From Methanobacteriota archaeon (GTDB lineage: Archaea; Thermoplasmatota; Poseidoniia; Poseidoniales; Poseidoniaceae), in NCBI GenBank assembly GCA_014240385.1, contig JAAZXA010000024.1, positions 1-60,322 of the forward strand: a stretch of 60,322 nucleotides of DNA, in the 5' to 3' direction. Position 1 is the stretch's first letter. Each line of letters begins with the position of its first letter. The position numbers and the translations under genes were made by a program. The notes under the pieces are model-generated. The model had not been told where the DNA came from. It was given only the letters and a program-made list of their open reading frames with translations, and ran no database searches. Shown piece after piece: positions 28,484-38,199 of this stretch.

Positions 28484-29746
28484 ATGGGATTCAGGGACCT
28501 GCTGGCAGATGCTGAAGTGGTAGCAGAAACAACTTCTTGTATCCACGAGATCTTTGATTATTCAAAGAATCTGAATAATTGCCCGTTGTTATTTGAATCA
28601 ATCAAAGAAGCACATGGGCATAGAGCCGCATTGAATTTACTCGACCGAGGGTTATTGTGCAAAGCATTAGGGATTGCTGATTCAGAATTAATTGACATCC
28701 TTGCAGAGGCGATGGCAAACCCAATTCCCACCAGAGAAGTAGAGGGTGCCAAAGTTTTGCAATGCAACATGGATGTTGATTTGACCTGCTTACCAATCCC
28801 CCATCACCATAGAGAAGATAAGGGGAGATACATGTCTGCGAGTATCATTATTGCAGAATATAAGGGAACTCGAAACGTTTCCTTCCATCGCCAATTAGTC
28901 CTTTCAAGAAATGAAATGGCTGCTCGGTTAGTGCCTCGACATTTGCGAACGATGGTCGATGAGGCAAGAATAGCAGGTGATGAAGTCAATATCGCTATCA
29001 TCAATGGACCTGACCCTCTTGTTCTTTTGGCGGCCGCTATGTCATTCGATGAAAATTTAGATGAATTAACCGTTGCATCCGCATTACATCAGAAACTCCG
29101 TGGCTCCCCTTTACCAGTTGTACGCCTTGAAAATGGGATATTTGTGCCCGCAGATGCTGAGTACGTCATGCAAGCAAGAATTACCACCAGAGATGCGGAA
29201 GAAGGTCCATATGTTGACATAACAGGAACAGTAGATGATATTCGAATGGAGCCAATGATAGAAGTTGATTCAATCTCTCATGCGAAGAACCCGATAATGC
29301 ATGTTCTAATCCCTGGATTTGGCGAACACCGTGCCCTCATGGGTTTACCAAGAGCACCAACAATCAAAGCAGCCGTCTCAAAAGTAGTTGATTGCCATGA
29401 TGTCTTCCTTACCGAAGGGGGCTGCGGCTGGTTATCTTCCGTAGTTGCAATTAATCCTCAAGAAAAAGGAGATGGAATTAAGGCGATTCATGCGGCATTA
29501 GCGGGACACCGTTCTATGAAACAAGTTACAATCGTCAATCCTGACATAGATATAACGAATCCAGTTGCAGTAGAATGGGCAATGATGACTCGCTGGCAAC
29601 CTGATACAGATACGGTAATCCTTAGCGACCAGAAAGGTTCATCACTTGACCCATCAAGAAACGAAGATGGAACTACAGCGAAAGTTGGATTTGATGCAAC
29701 CCTAGGTCCGGGGATTTCAGGAAAGGAATATCATAGTGTATTATAA
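28484..29746 (+). CDS. UbiD-family decarboxylase
   Basis: GHRAALNLLDRGLLCKALGI, ASIIIAEYKGTRNVSFHRQLVLSRNEMAARLVPRHL, WAMMTRWQPDTDTVILSDQKGSSLDPS. Confidence 0.87.
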   Translation: MGFRDLLADAEVVAETTSCIHEIFDYSKNLNNCPLLFESIKEAHGHRAALNLLDRGLLCKALGIADSELIDILAEAMANPIPTREVEGAKVLQCNMDVDLTCLPIPHHHREDKGRYMSASIIIAEYKGTRNVSFHRQLVLSRNEMAARLVPRHLRTMVDEARIAGDEVNIAIINGPDPLVLLAAAMSFDENLDELTVASALHQKLRGSPLPVVRLENGIFVPADAEYVMQARITTRDAEEGPYVDITGTVDDIRMEPMIEVDSISHAKNPIMHVLIPGFGEHRALMGLPRAPTIKAAVSKVVDCHDVFLTEGGCGWLSSVVAINPQEKGDGIKAIHAALAGHRSMKQVTIVNPDIDITNPVAVEWAMMTRWQPDTDTVILSDQKGSSLDPSRNEDGTTAKVGFDATLGPGISGKEYHSVL

Positions 29747-29766
29747 TCAAAAAAGGAGCGATTCAA

Positions 29767-30747
29767 ATGTCCGGAAGTGCAGCTGATGACCTCCAACATC
29801 CAAGAAGGAACCTTGGCAATAGATTTCGTTCACAAGCCGAGAAGTTCGTAAAGTTAGTCAGAAAAGACCCAACAAGAAAGGAGCAGAACTTAGCTTGGGC
29901 TGAACAAAACGCCCAACAAGCATTATTGCATGATTTCACTGATGAACGAAATTGGCTAACACTAATTCACATAAAGAAATTGAGAGAAGATGCAGACGGC
30001 ATCCACAGATGCTTGGAGGATTTATTCACCGTTTTAGGGAGAGACCCTGAAAGGCTTGATAATTTGGCAGAATTGAATTTCTTAGAATTGGGTCATGATT
30101 TGATGAGTGCAACCTTGCTTGAAGACCCATTGAACCCAGATAAATGGTGGGAGAAAACCCAAGAAAAGCAAAACTTACAAGGCTTTGCTGAACGCTGTAA
30201 GCGCTTAGATTTCAGAGATCAAAGAGCCAATATCACCCATGGTCGAAGAATGCAAAAATTGAGAGAGGATGGACAAATTGAATTATTCATTGATTTGGTT
30301 CAACATCTTTTAGCACACCGGCCTGCAAATTTTGAATTATGGCTGCAACTTGGAAGGCTACACGAAGGCAGAAAGGAAGCGGATGAGGCATGGCTTTGTT
30401 ATGACCATGTCCAGGCCTTGAGGCCACGCAGTGAAGAGCGTGATAAATATCTCAAACGGTTGACTGAAAGAATGGATGCCACAACAGATTGGAAGGGGCC
30501 AAATGATGATGCAAAAACATCGTTCCTAAAGCGCATGGAAAAACTAGCTAGAAAAATCTCAACACCTCCTCCAGATGAAAAATCCGAGGAGCATATTGAA
30601 GAAATGGAGTCAGATGAGTCGAAACTTCAAGCATTATTATCAGCAGGCGATGCAGAAGAGGCGTTCTTCATGGCAAGAGGATTGCTAGCAGTAGGCGAGG
30701 CATGGGCTTCCGAATATATGGATAAAGCCCGAGAAATGCTCAGTTAA
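29767..30747 (+). CDS. TPR-like helical repeat protein
   Basis: LVQHLLAHRPANFELWLQLGRLHEGRKEADEAWLCYDHVQALRPRSEE. Confidence 0.6.
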   Translation: MSGSAADDLQHPRRNLGNRFRSQAEKFVKLVRKDPTRKEQNLAWAEQNAQQALLHDFTDERNWLTLIHIKKLREDADGIHRCLEDLFTVLGRDPERLDNLAELNFLELGHDLMSATLLEDPLNPDKWWEKTQEKQNLQGFAERCKRLDFRDQRANITHGRRMQKLREDGQIELFIDLVQHLLAHRPANFELWLQLGRLHEGRKEADEAWLCYDHVQALRPRSEERDKYLKRLTERMDATTDWKGPNDDAKTSFLKRMEKLARKISTPPPDEKSEEHIEEMESDESKLQALLSAGDAEEAFFMARGLLAVGEAWASEYMDKAREMLS

Positions 30748-31678
30748 GGCCGGTTAATTCCTTGAATCTTTGTTGCCAACTATTGCTACCAGTTGCCGTA
30801 AAAAATCCAGAAGCAAGCAAGGGATCCTCAATTCTATCAACTTCGATCCAATCTAATTCCACAACCCTATCTAATGCGGTGGCTGCAAGAAGTAGTCCTC
30901 GAAGATCCGGACGGTCTGGCCCTTCTAATGCCGGCCTTAATTCCAAACATCGATTGAAAATCTCATCAACATCTTGTATTGTATTGCTCATACTCATGAT
31001 TTCACCCCCCATTTCGTGGGCACTTAATCCTAAAAATAGAGTCATCGCTTGCCATTGTAATTCGATGATTTCGCAAGTATCAGCATGACTGATCGCATTC
31101 CATGCATTCCTTGTGGCATCCTTAAATTGCTCCATCGAAGCGAGTATTCTGCTGGCTCCAAGTCTTGAGAGGACTAATGTTTCAGCTGCGTGATCATCCT
31201 CAACTGATATCTCCCCATAGGTATGTAAGGCCATCATTGGCTCATTGGTTGAGAGGTGAAAAGATGCTTTGTTCAATAGTGCTAAATCGTGATTTCTACC
31301 TGCTTTTGCTACTGACTTTAACCTAGTTTCAGCCCATGTCAAGTCCTCATCAGCCCCTTCTATATCCCCTGAAATAAATCTTTCAAGGCCCCGTTCCATG
31401 CGCGCTCGACCTTCTAATTCCAAGTCGCGTGTATCTTTAGATGAACAAATCGAAAGAGACAAATCTATCATTGGCAATACGTCAGATTGAGAGACTCTTG
31501 CCTCGGTTATTGCCAATATCGATGCTTGGGCAGGTGTTAATTTTGAACTCAATATCTTTAGAGATATTTCATCTCCTTCTCCTAATGCCGTCTCGGCTAA
31601 ACAAAGAGTGGAGAATTTGGAATTATCATTATGTTTGTTTTCTCGAAATGATTGCAGATAATCTACAGGAGTTCTCAT
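30740..31678 (-). CDS. Hypothetical helical-repeat protein
   Basis: Intact ORF with an ATGA overlap to the upstream DHH gene; alpha-helical composition. Confidence 0.6.
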   Translation of the reverse strand: MRTPVDYLQSFRENKHNDNSKFSTLCLAETALGEGDEISLKILSSKLTPAQASILAITEARVSQSDVLPMIDLSLSICSSKDTRDLELEGRARMERGLERFISGDIEGADEDLTWAETRLKSVAKAGRNHDLALLNKASFHLSTNEPMMALHTYGEISVEDDHAAETLVLSRLGASRILASMEQFKDATRNAWNAISHADTCEIIELQWQAMTLFLGLSAHEMGGEIMSMSNTIQDVDEIFNRCLELRPALEGPDRPDLRGLLLAATALDRVVELDWIEVDRIEDPLLASGFFTATGSNSWQQRFKELTGLN

Positions 31679-32667
31679 TTCTTTTCAACTCCCGCTAAGG
31701 CATGAATAAATGCAGATTCAACTGCCATTAAGTCAAGAGAGCAACTCCATCCTGCAGCCCCATCATGGCCACCACCTTCGCCGCCATGGGTTCTGGCTAA
31801 GGTGCTGAGGATATTACCAACATGTACTCCAGCCAAAACTGCGCCTCGACTGGCCCTCGCCGTTAGGCGACTGATTCCTTCACGCCTTCGCATACAGATT
31901 GCAACATCGGCTCCTGCCGACATCAAGGCTCTACAAACAACACTTTCTTGGGTCCCAGCACTACTTTTCAATAACCACCAGGGGCCAGCGTCGATTCCAT
32001 CACTTCGGCTTAATGCTTTGGAGATAGCACCATTGTCTGAGCGCGTTAAAATATCCTCTTCAAACTCTTCAATAAAATCAGCATAGTCAATTATTCCATC
32101 ATCCAAAATCTGTGAAGCGCTTTCGAATGAACTGGCATCAGCGTGGCGAAATCGCCCCGTGTCGGCCACCAGTCCAGCAAGTAATAATCTCCTTACTTTA
32201 CTTGTTAGAACATTTTTCTTATGTTTTAATAAATATTGATGAATGATTTGAGTGGTGGCAGAAACTGGCCACAATAATTGTATATCGCCTTCTTCTAAAC
32301 TCCAATCTGAAGTTGAATGATGATCGATAATACAGCGCGGCACATCCCTAGGTAATTCCAAACCTGTCTGATCTTCAGCAGCGCTATCGACTACTACAAT
32401 GCCAGCCAGTTTTTTAGGCCAGCGAGGAGATTGGGCATCTAAATGTAGAAATGGAGCATCCAGTTTTTCCAATAACCGTCTTGCTAATTTGCAAATATGC
32501 ACCCCGCAAGCCATCGCTTCTGGCCTTGATGCTGCCAAGGAGATTGCTGAACCAATAGTGTCCATATCACCATTCTTATGCGCAACAATTGCTATCGCAC
32601 CCTTTGATGCTGCATTAGTTAACCAGTCATCAAGTTTTGACAACTGCATATCTTGAGAGTCTATCAC
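31675..32667 (-). CDS. DHH-family phosphoesterase (RecJ/NrnA-like)
   Basis: AIVAHKNGDMDTIGSAI, VVVDSAAEDQTG, CIIDHHSTSDWS, and GGEGGGHDGAAG DHHA1-type glycine motif. Confidence 0.85.
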   Translation of the reverse strand: MIDSQDMQLSKLDDWLTNAASKGAIAIVAHKNGDMDTIGSAISLAASRPEAMACGVHICKLARRLLEKLDAPFLHLDAQSPRWPKKLAGIVVVDSAAEDQTGLELPRDVPRCIIDHHSTSDWSLEEGDIQLLWPVSATTQIIHQYLLKHKKNVLTSKVRRLLLAGLVADTGRFRHADASSFESASQILDDGIIDYADFIEEFEEDILTRSDNGAISKALSRSDGIDAGPWWLLKSSAGTQESVVCRALMSAGADVAICMRRREGISRLTARASRGAVLAGVHVGNILSTLARTHGGEGGGHDGAAGWSCSLDLMAVESAFIHALAGVEKK

Positions 32668-32978
32668 TTCGATACCTCAAGTTTCTTGACTAAAGTCTCA
32701 TATAAATCTCTTAATTCACTTTCTCTTTCTACTAAGTGTTGAACGTGGCTTTGGAATTTTTCTAAGCCTTCTTTCAGTTCTTCAACTAATGCTTCTTTAT
32801 CATCAACCTGAACGAGTATCCCGCCACTTTGTTTGAACAGGGAGTTTCCTTCATGATGGGTTCCTAAAAGGGTGAGTGTGTTTTCCATTTCGCGGATTTG
32901 GTTTGAAATCGAACCTGCTTGTTGGGCAATCAATTGTAATTCCTGAACGGTTTCTTGAAGTTGAGTATTGGCATCCAT
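32664..32978 (-). CDS. pfdB: Prefoldin beta subunit
   Basis: Short coiled-coil protein with prefoldin-beta pattern (LQLIAQQAGSISNQIREMENTL... SGGILVQVDDKEALVEELKEGLE) in the expected superoperon position. Confidence 0.78.
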   Translation of the reverse strand: MDANTQLQETVQELQLIAQQAGSISNQIREMENTLTLLGTHHEGNSLFKQSGGILVQVDDKEALVEELKEGLEKFQSHVQHLVERESELRDLYETLVKKLEVSK

Positions 32979-33012
32979 ATTAGTTCACCTGTTGATTCGC
33001 AAGGGTTGCTAT

Positions 33013-33267
33013 TCAAGAATTATGCCCCTTCAGCAAATTGATTACGGATTCAGATGCTTCGATGCCGCGCATCCTTGTATTCCACATTGCTCTCAAATCG
33101 GCTGGGTTTTTTTCTGTAATACTGAAAATTAATTTTTCCTCTTCAAGATTTGAATTGATTTCCGTTGAAAGGGATGCCTGAAGTGCAATTGAATCAGTAG
33201 ATTCTAGAGAAACTTGAACTGACCAAGAGGGCATAGAAGCACCTCCATTATTAGGCAACAGCCTCAC
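33013..33267 (-). CDS. KEOPS complex subunit Pcc1
   Basis: Small protein ending ADLRAMWNTRMRGIEASESVINLL, typical Pcc1 pattern and location. Confidence 0.78.
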   Translation of the reverse strand: MRLLPNNGGASMPSWSVQVSLESTDSIALQASLSTEINSNLEEEKLIFSITEKNPADLRAMWNTRMRGIEASESVINLLKGHNS

Positions 33268-33623
33268 TCTTCTTCAGAGATTTCGCCTTCAGCGATTGCT
33301 CGCTCGTAATCAATTGCTTTTTGCTGTGCGATTAATGCCATATCGGATGCGGACGCACCATCTACTGAGCGGCGGATGATTCTGTTATTTGCATCTGAAG
33401 CACGAGTAAATGGTTCCCATGCGCCTCCTGCAAAGGAATGGCTACACTTTCCACAATTCCAAATTCCCACTGCACCACGGGTGACTCTAGGGTATTGGCA
33501 GACTGGGCAGGTGTATTTCTTGGATTTCTTGCGAAGGACCTTGGCTGCATTTCGGCGAACACTAACACCATAGCGTGGACCAAATCTTGCAGCAACACCG
33601 ACTTTTTGGGTTCTCTTTGCCAT
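33264..33623 (-). CDS. rpl37ae: 50S ribosomal protein L37Ae
   Basis: RTQKVGVAARFGPRYGVSVRRNAAKVLRKKSKKYTCPVCQYPRVTRGAVGIWNCGKCSHSFAGGAWEP. Confidence 0.95.
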   Translation of the reverse strand: MAKRTQKVGVAARFGPRYGVSVRRNAAKVLRKKSKKYTCPVCQYPRVTRGAVGIWNCGKCSHSFAGGAWEPFTRASDANNRIIRRSVDGASASDMALIAQQKAIDYERAIAEGEISEEE

Positions 33624-33625
33624 TT

Positions 33626-34408
33626 TCAAGCCTCCTTCGAGTAGATGAGTTCTCTCAATTCAGCGCACCTGACGCCTGCTTGAGTAAGTATCTCAGCAAA
33701 TTCTTCCGGCATGAGAACTCCCTTTAACCCCTTCTGAAGGGAATGGAGATGGCCTTCATCACCTAGGGTGATGTGTACTCTTTCGTCTCCCCCGAGTTCT
33801 TCTGCCTCATTTGCATCGTAGACATAGCGTCCACCGACTCTTGTAAATGAACACATAACAGGGGTAGACTTTAGTTCAAGTTTGAAATCTTCTCCAACAT
33901 CAAATCTCTTTGCTGGTACAGTCGCGGTTCTCAATGCAGCTATTGCTGCAGTTGCACACGCATCGAAGATATTTCCACCGTCGGATAGAACGTGAAGATC
34001 TATCATGACCCTCCATACACTCTCACCGGGAACGATACATAGAGATTCCATGTCCATACATCCACTCTCACGGATTCCACGGTCAACTACTCTGCCCAAC
34101 TCGATTGAGGCTGGACTTGGTGGCCCAGGCTCGTACTTTCTGTGGGCAACTGGGCGTAATTCTGCTCCAGTCATCAATGAACCACTAGTAGGACGGTCTG
34201 AGTAAGGGGTCGCTGTATCAAATTTGACACCTACATAGACGATTGTGTCGCCCATAACGACTTTTGCACTTCCCTCAGCATTGTAAAGAATGTCAACTTC
34301 TAATTCAACATCGCGGCTTTGCCAACGGCTTCGACCGTCGATGCGCTCATCATTGGCTGCTAATTCTGCCAGTTGTTGGCGGAGTAATTGAGGGACTAAT
34401 TGTACCAT
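33626..34408 (-). CDS. rrp42: Exosome complex component Rrp42
   Basis: DERIDGRSRWQSRDVELEVDIL...RVVDRGIRESGCMDMESLCI; RNase PH fold next to rrp41. Confidence 0.93.
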   Translation of the reverse strand: MVQLVPQLLRQQLAELAANDERIDGRSRWQSRDVELEVDILYNAEGSAKVVMGDTIVYVGVKFDTATPYSDRPTSGSLMTGAELRPVAHRKYEPGPPSPASIELGRVVDRGIRESGCMDMESLCIVPGESVWRVMIDLHVLSDGGNIFDACATAAIAALRTATVPAKRFDVGEDFKLELKSTPVMCSFTRVGGRYVYDANEAEELGGDERVHITLGDEGHLHSLQKGLKGVLMPEEFAEILTQAGVRCAELRELIYSKEA

Positions 34409-35136
34409 CAAGCATCACCTCTACTTGCACTATCCAACAATGCTTGTTTCATCAACTCATGAATCTCGCTGGCAGCTTTGTAGTTGTATTCGCATGCCAA
34501 GTTATATTCCTCGATTGAGAGGTCTCCGTCCATTTGTAAGAATGCCATTTCACCTGTACTTGGGAGGATTCCCATGGGTAGGTCTGCCTGACCATAGTTG
34601 TCTTCTGCTTTATCTAAATCCAAAACTACTACGCCCTCGATTTTTCCGCTGGCCACACCAACAATCATATCGCGCATGGGGATTCCAGCGTCTGCTAGAG
34701 CAACTGATGCTGCGGTGATTCCAACACAACGGGTACCGGCCTCTGCAGCAAGGATTTCGATTTCTACTCTTATTTTTGAGCGAGGGAATCTTTCGACCAA
34801 TACAACACTCTCCAATGCCTCAGCAGTTACTTTGCTAATTTCACGACTCCTGCGATTGAATCCAGGTCGGATTCTGTCTGAAGTAGAGAAGGGAGCCATA
34901 TTGTATCGGACATCGATGACCGCACGATCTTGGCGTTGAATCTTTCTTGGGTGTGCTTCCATTGGACCATAAACTGCTGCAACTGCAACGTTAAGTCCAT
35001 GCTTGACCCATGCCGAGCCATCAGCTACTGGAAGTACTCCAGCCTTGATTTCAACAGGCCTCATTTCATCGACAGCCCTGCCATCAAGTCTTGTTCCATC
35101 ATCATTTAATAATTTGATATCGCCATATCCGCCCAT
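34408..35136 (-). CDS. rrp41: Exosome complex exonuclease Rrp41
   Basis: DDGTRLDGRAVDEMRPVEIKAGVLPVADGSAWV; GTRCVGITAASVALADAGIPMRDMIVGVASGKI. Confidence 0.95.
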   Translation of the reverse strand: MGGYGDIKLLNDDGTRLDGRAVDEMRPVEIKAGVLPVADGSAWVKHGLNVAVAAVYGPMEAHPRKIQRQDRAVIDVRYNMAPFSTSDRIRPGFNRRSREISKVTAEALESVVLVERFPRSKIRVEIEILAAEAGTRCVGITAASVALADAGIPMRDMIVGVASGKIEGVVVLDLDKAEDNYGQADLPMGILPSTGEMAFLQMDGDLSIEEYNLACEYNYKAASEIHELMKQALLDSASRGDA

Positions 35137-35816
35137 TATTCATCATCTCCTAGTATACCGTTCAAACGAGAGTGTAGGCCGGGCGCATGGCCGGTTTCTT
35201 CAATCATCTGGAGTGCTTTGCGAGCAACAGCAATTCCTTTGCTATCGCCGTCTATCAGAATGCGGCCATTCTGAGTAGTGATAATTCTACAATCGCTTGC
35301 GACTTTGAGGCGTTGTAGAGTGCGTCCGTTAGAGCCGATAACAAGTCCCATCAAATGTGGGGGCATCTCGAAAATCACTCCTTCCTTTATTTTACGTAAG
35401 CCGACACCTTTCATTGTTGCAACAACTGAATGTGTTTCATCAACTTCCATAACTCTTGCAAGGACTGCATCGCCGTAGCCCATATGCTCACGGGCCGCTC
35501 CGAATTCAACCTTCCAAGGTGCTAGGCTCATAGGTAGGAGGGCATTGAAAGGACCCCCTACATCCAAGAACCATAAATTATTCATGACTGCCTCGACATA
35601 GCCGATAACAAGGTCTCCTGACCTTGGCAGGTATTTCGTGAAGGTAGGAACAACATGGGCGACATCGCCACCAATTTTCAGTTCTCCTAACTTCGTTGCT
35701 ATGAGGCTATCACCTCGCTTACAGACACCACTTCCTGGTTGCGTACCCGGGGGGGCATCTATCTGGTCCCCAGGAACGACAAGGCGCAGCTCGGCGCCTC
35801 CATCATTAGAGTTCAT
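35136..35816 (-). CDS. rrp4: Exosome complex RNA-binding protein Rrp4
   Basis: S1/KH architecture; FEMPPHLMGLVIGSNGRTLQRLKVASDCRIITTQNGRILIDG. Confidence 0.92.
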   Translation of the reverse strand: MNSNDGGAELRLVVPGDQIDAPPGTQPGSGVCKRGDSLIATKLGELKIGGDVAHVVPTFTKYLPRSGDLVIGYVEAVMNNLWFLDVGGPFNALLPMSLAPWKVEFGAAREHMGYGDAVLARVMEVDETHSVVATMKGVGLRKIKEGVIFEMPPHLMGLVIGSNGRTLQRLKVASDCRIITTQNGRILIDGDSKGIAVARKALQMIEETGHAPGLHSRLNGILGDDE

Positions 35817-35907
35817 TCTCTTTCCTCCGAGGCGGGCGACCGGTGGTCCTTATTTGAAGGCGTCCATCAGGCAGCGTACTATTCCATCAACTGTTAGCCA
35901 TTTTACA

Positions 35908-36594
35908 TTAGAGGTCTTTGACTTCTAAATCGGGTGCTCTACGGGCTACTTGGGATATCATTTCTGCCTTCATTGCACAAGGGATTTCAATGATACAAAC
36001 CCACTCTCCATTTCCCATCCATTGCTCCTTTTTCTGGTATTCTCGCAATAACTGGGATACTGAACCGTAGGCAGAGCCAGGTATTTTGAAGGCCATTCTA
36101 ATAGTCTCGAATGAGAGGGCAAGTAATGGGCGTAATTTTTCAATGACTTCCTTTACTTGAGCATCAACCTTTTTGAATGGGTCAACAGAATATCTGCATT
36201 CATCCATCGCGATTTCGATTCGAGAAGCAGGATGGGGTAATTTACTACGCGGGTCGACAGCAGTACTGGCGATATTGTGAATAATTGCTTGGCGTTTCAA
36301 CTCCACCATCTTTTTCCTTTGGTCGGTAGTAAGTTGGATGTTTCCTTTATTCAATATGGTAATTGCAATTTGCTTGATATCTTGAGTTTCAAAAGTGCTT
36401 TCGATAGCTTCAGAGGTGGGCCTTTCCCCTCCTTTTGCATCGTGAAAAACATCATCTATTGCGAGTAAATCATCAATTTCCACTGAGTCAGGGTCCCTTT
36501 TGAATTGGTCTACCAAATCAGGATCAACGAGAAGTTCATAGCGCTTTCCACCTTTTTCCAAGCGTGCAAGAATCGCCGCATCAAGACTGACCAT
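35908..36594 (-). CDS. Ribosome assembly factor SBDS (Sdo1)
   Basis: VSLDAAILARLEKGGKRYELLVDPDLV; AIDDVFHDAKGGERPTSEAIESTF; TDQRKKMVELKRQAIIHNIASTAVDPRSKLPHPASRIE. Confidence 0.95.
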   Translation of the reverse strand: MVSLDAAILARLEKGGKRYELLVDPDLVDQFKRDPDSVEIDDLLAIDDVFHDAKGGERPTSEAIESTFETQDIKQIAITILNKGNIQLTTDQRKKMVELKRQAIIHNIASTAVDPRSKLPHPASRIEIAMDECRYSVDPFKKVDAQVKEVIEKLRPLLALSFETIRMAFKIPGSAYGSVSQLLREYQKKEQWMGNGEWVCIIEIPCAMKAEMISQVARRAPDLEVKDL

Positions 36595-36645
36595 CTTAGT
36601 CCTCCGGGTTCAAAGAGAAGGAGGGGGGTGATTGTTGTTTGGTAT

Positions 36646-37380
36646 TCATTCCTCTAGGGGCTTGAGTTTTGCTAAGTAAGATTTGATTTCATCTCGACCA
36701 AGTGTTTCAAATCCGGTACTGTCAATAATAGAAATTTCAACTGCCTCAGTATTAAGTTCGGCATCGAGGCTGACGCGGAGGGCTTCTAAGCCCATCTTAA
36801 TAGCTGCATTCTTGGTCATATTTTCCTTCCACTTGTTCTCAAAGTGCTCAATGGCTGCATTACGGCCAGAGCCTATCGCACCAGCATGGTAGGATTGGTA
36901 AGCGCCGCTTGGATCGGTTTCAAACAAGTGCACACCATTATGGTCAACTCCGCCGATTAACAGGGCTGTGCCAAATGGCCGGCTGCCTCCGTATTGCGTA
37001 AATGATTGTTTGAAGTCGCAGATTTTCTTGGCTAGTATATCAACTGGAATTTTATCGTTGTAGGTGATTTGATTAACTTGGCATTCAACACGAGCACGGT
37101 CAACTAGTTGGCGACCATCAGCAACTAAGCCGCTTGTTGCGAAACCAATGTGGTCGTCGATTTTGAATAGTTTTTCGATGCTTTCTGGGATAATTAGGCG
37201 GCTTGCAATTCGCTTATCACAAACTAAGATGATCCCATCTTTGAACTTCAAACCTGCTGTAGTTGTCCCACGCTTTACCGATTCACGAGCATATTCAACT
37301 TGGAATAGACGTCCGTCAGGGCTGAAAGTTGTGATTCCATGGTCATATCCTCTTCCACTCGGTTGCATCCTGATACCCAT
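36646..37380 (-). CDS. psmA: Proteasome alpha subunit
   Basis: GYDHGITTFSPDGRLFQVEYARESVKRGTTTAGLKFKDGIILVCDKR; ATG at 37380 chosen over the TTG at 37479 that abuts divergent dph6. Confidence 0.95.
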   Translation of the reverse strand: MGIRMQPSGRGYDHGITTFSPDGRLFQVEYARESVKRGTTTAGLKFKDGIILVCDKRIASRLIIPESIEKLFKIDDHIGFATSGLVADGRQLVDRARVECQVNQITYNDKIPVDILAKKICDFKQSFTQYGGSRPFGTALLIGGVDHNGVHLFETDPSGAYQSYHAGAIGSGRNAAIEHFENKWKENMTKNAAIKMGLEALRVSLDAELNTEAVEISIIDSTGFETLGRDEIKSYLAKLKPLEE

Positions 37381-37481
37381 TCCCTCCTCGTCAAGCGGGG
37401 TCTTATCAACCTTCGCGGATAGGGTAGTAGTCAATTCTTGTTTGATAGATTGCTTTTTGGCTTGAATTGCTTGGGCCAAGC

Positions 37482-38150
37482 ATGCGAGTCGTCATTCTCT
37501 CCTCCGGTGGAAAAGACTCGTCATTAGCAACTTGGTGGGCAATGTGTCAGGGTTGGGATATTATTGCCATAATCAACGTACAGGTTAAATCTAGTGATTC
37601 TTGGATGTTCCAAATTCCAGCAACTGAAATTAGCACACTACAAGCAATGGCCTCAGGGATTCCTCATCATATCATCGAAGTTAGCGGAGAAGCAGAAGTT
37701 GAAGTTGAAGAATTGCTAAACGGATTGATTACAGTATGTGAAAATGTAGATGGATTGGTTAGCGGCGCATTGCGTTCAGAATATCAAAGGCGCCGAATAG
37801 ATTTAGTTTGCGAAGAATTAGGAATTCATTCATTCTCTCCACTTTGGCACCAAAATCCTGCAAAACACATGGAGGAATTGATTTCTTGCGGAATGCAGAT
37901 GACAATGGTTAGCGTTTCTTGTGAGGGATTGGATGAAAAGTGGTTAGGGAGAACTATTGATGATGTTGCATTCAAAGAGTTGCAGCAACTCTCTATGAAA
38001 TATCGCTTCAATGTCGATGGAGAGGGTGGTGAATTCGAGACAATTGTTCTTGCAGGACCCCATATGGAGGGAAAAATTGAGTATGATTCAACAAAGCATT
38101 GGAATGGTAACAGGGGCCATCTCAGTATTGATTCCATGACTTTGATTTGA
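37482..38150 (+). CDS. dph6: Diphthine--ammonia ligase (Dph6)
   Basis: MRVVILSSGGKDSSLATWWAM PP-loop; GLVSGALRSEYQRRRIDLVCEELGIHSFSPLWHQNP; DGEGGEFETIVLAGP. Confidence 0.88.
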   Translation: MRVVILSSGGKDSSLATWWAMCQGWDIIAIINVQVKSSDSWMFQIPATEISTLQAMASGIPHHIIEVSGEAEVEVEELLNGLITVCENVDGLVSGALRSEYQRRRIDLVCEELGIHSFSPLWHQNPAKHMEELISCGMQMTMVSVSCEGLDEKWLGRTIDDVAFKELQQLSMKYRFNVDGEGGEFETIVLAGPHMEGKIEYDSTKHWNGNRGHLSIDSMTLI

Positions 38151-38199
38151 TTTGCCTCTTACAAAATGATGATGAGGTCAAGCCGCTGGCGTTTATTTC

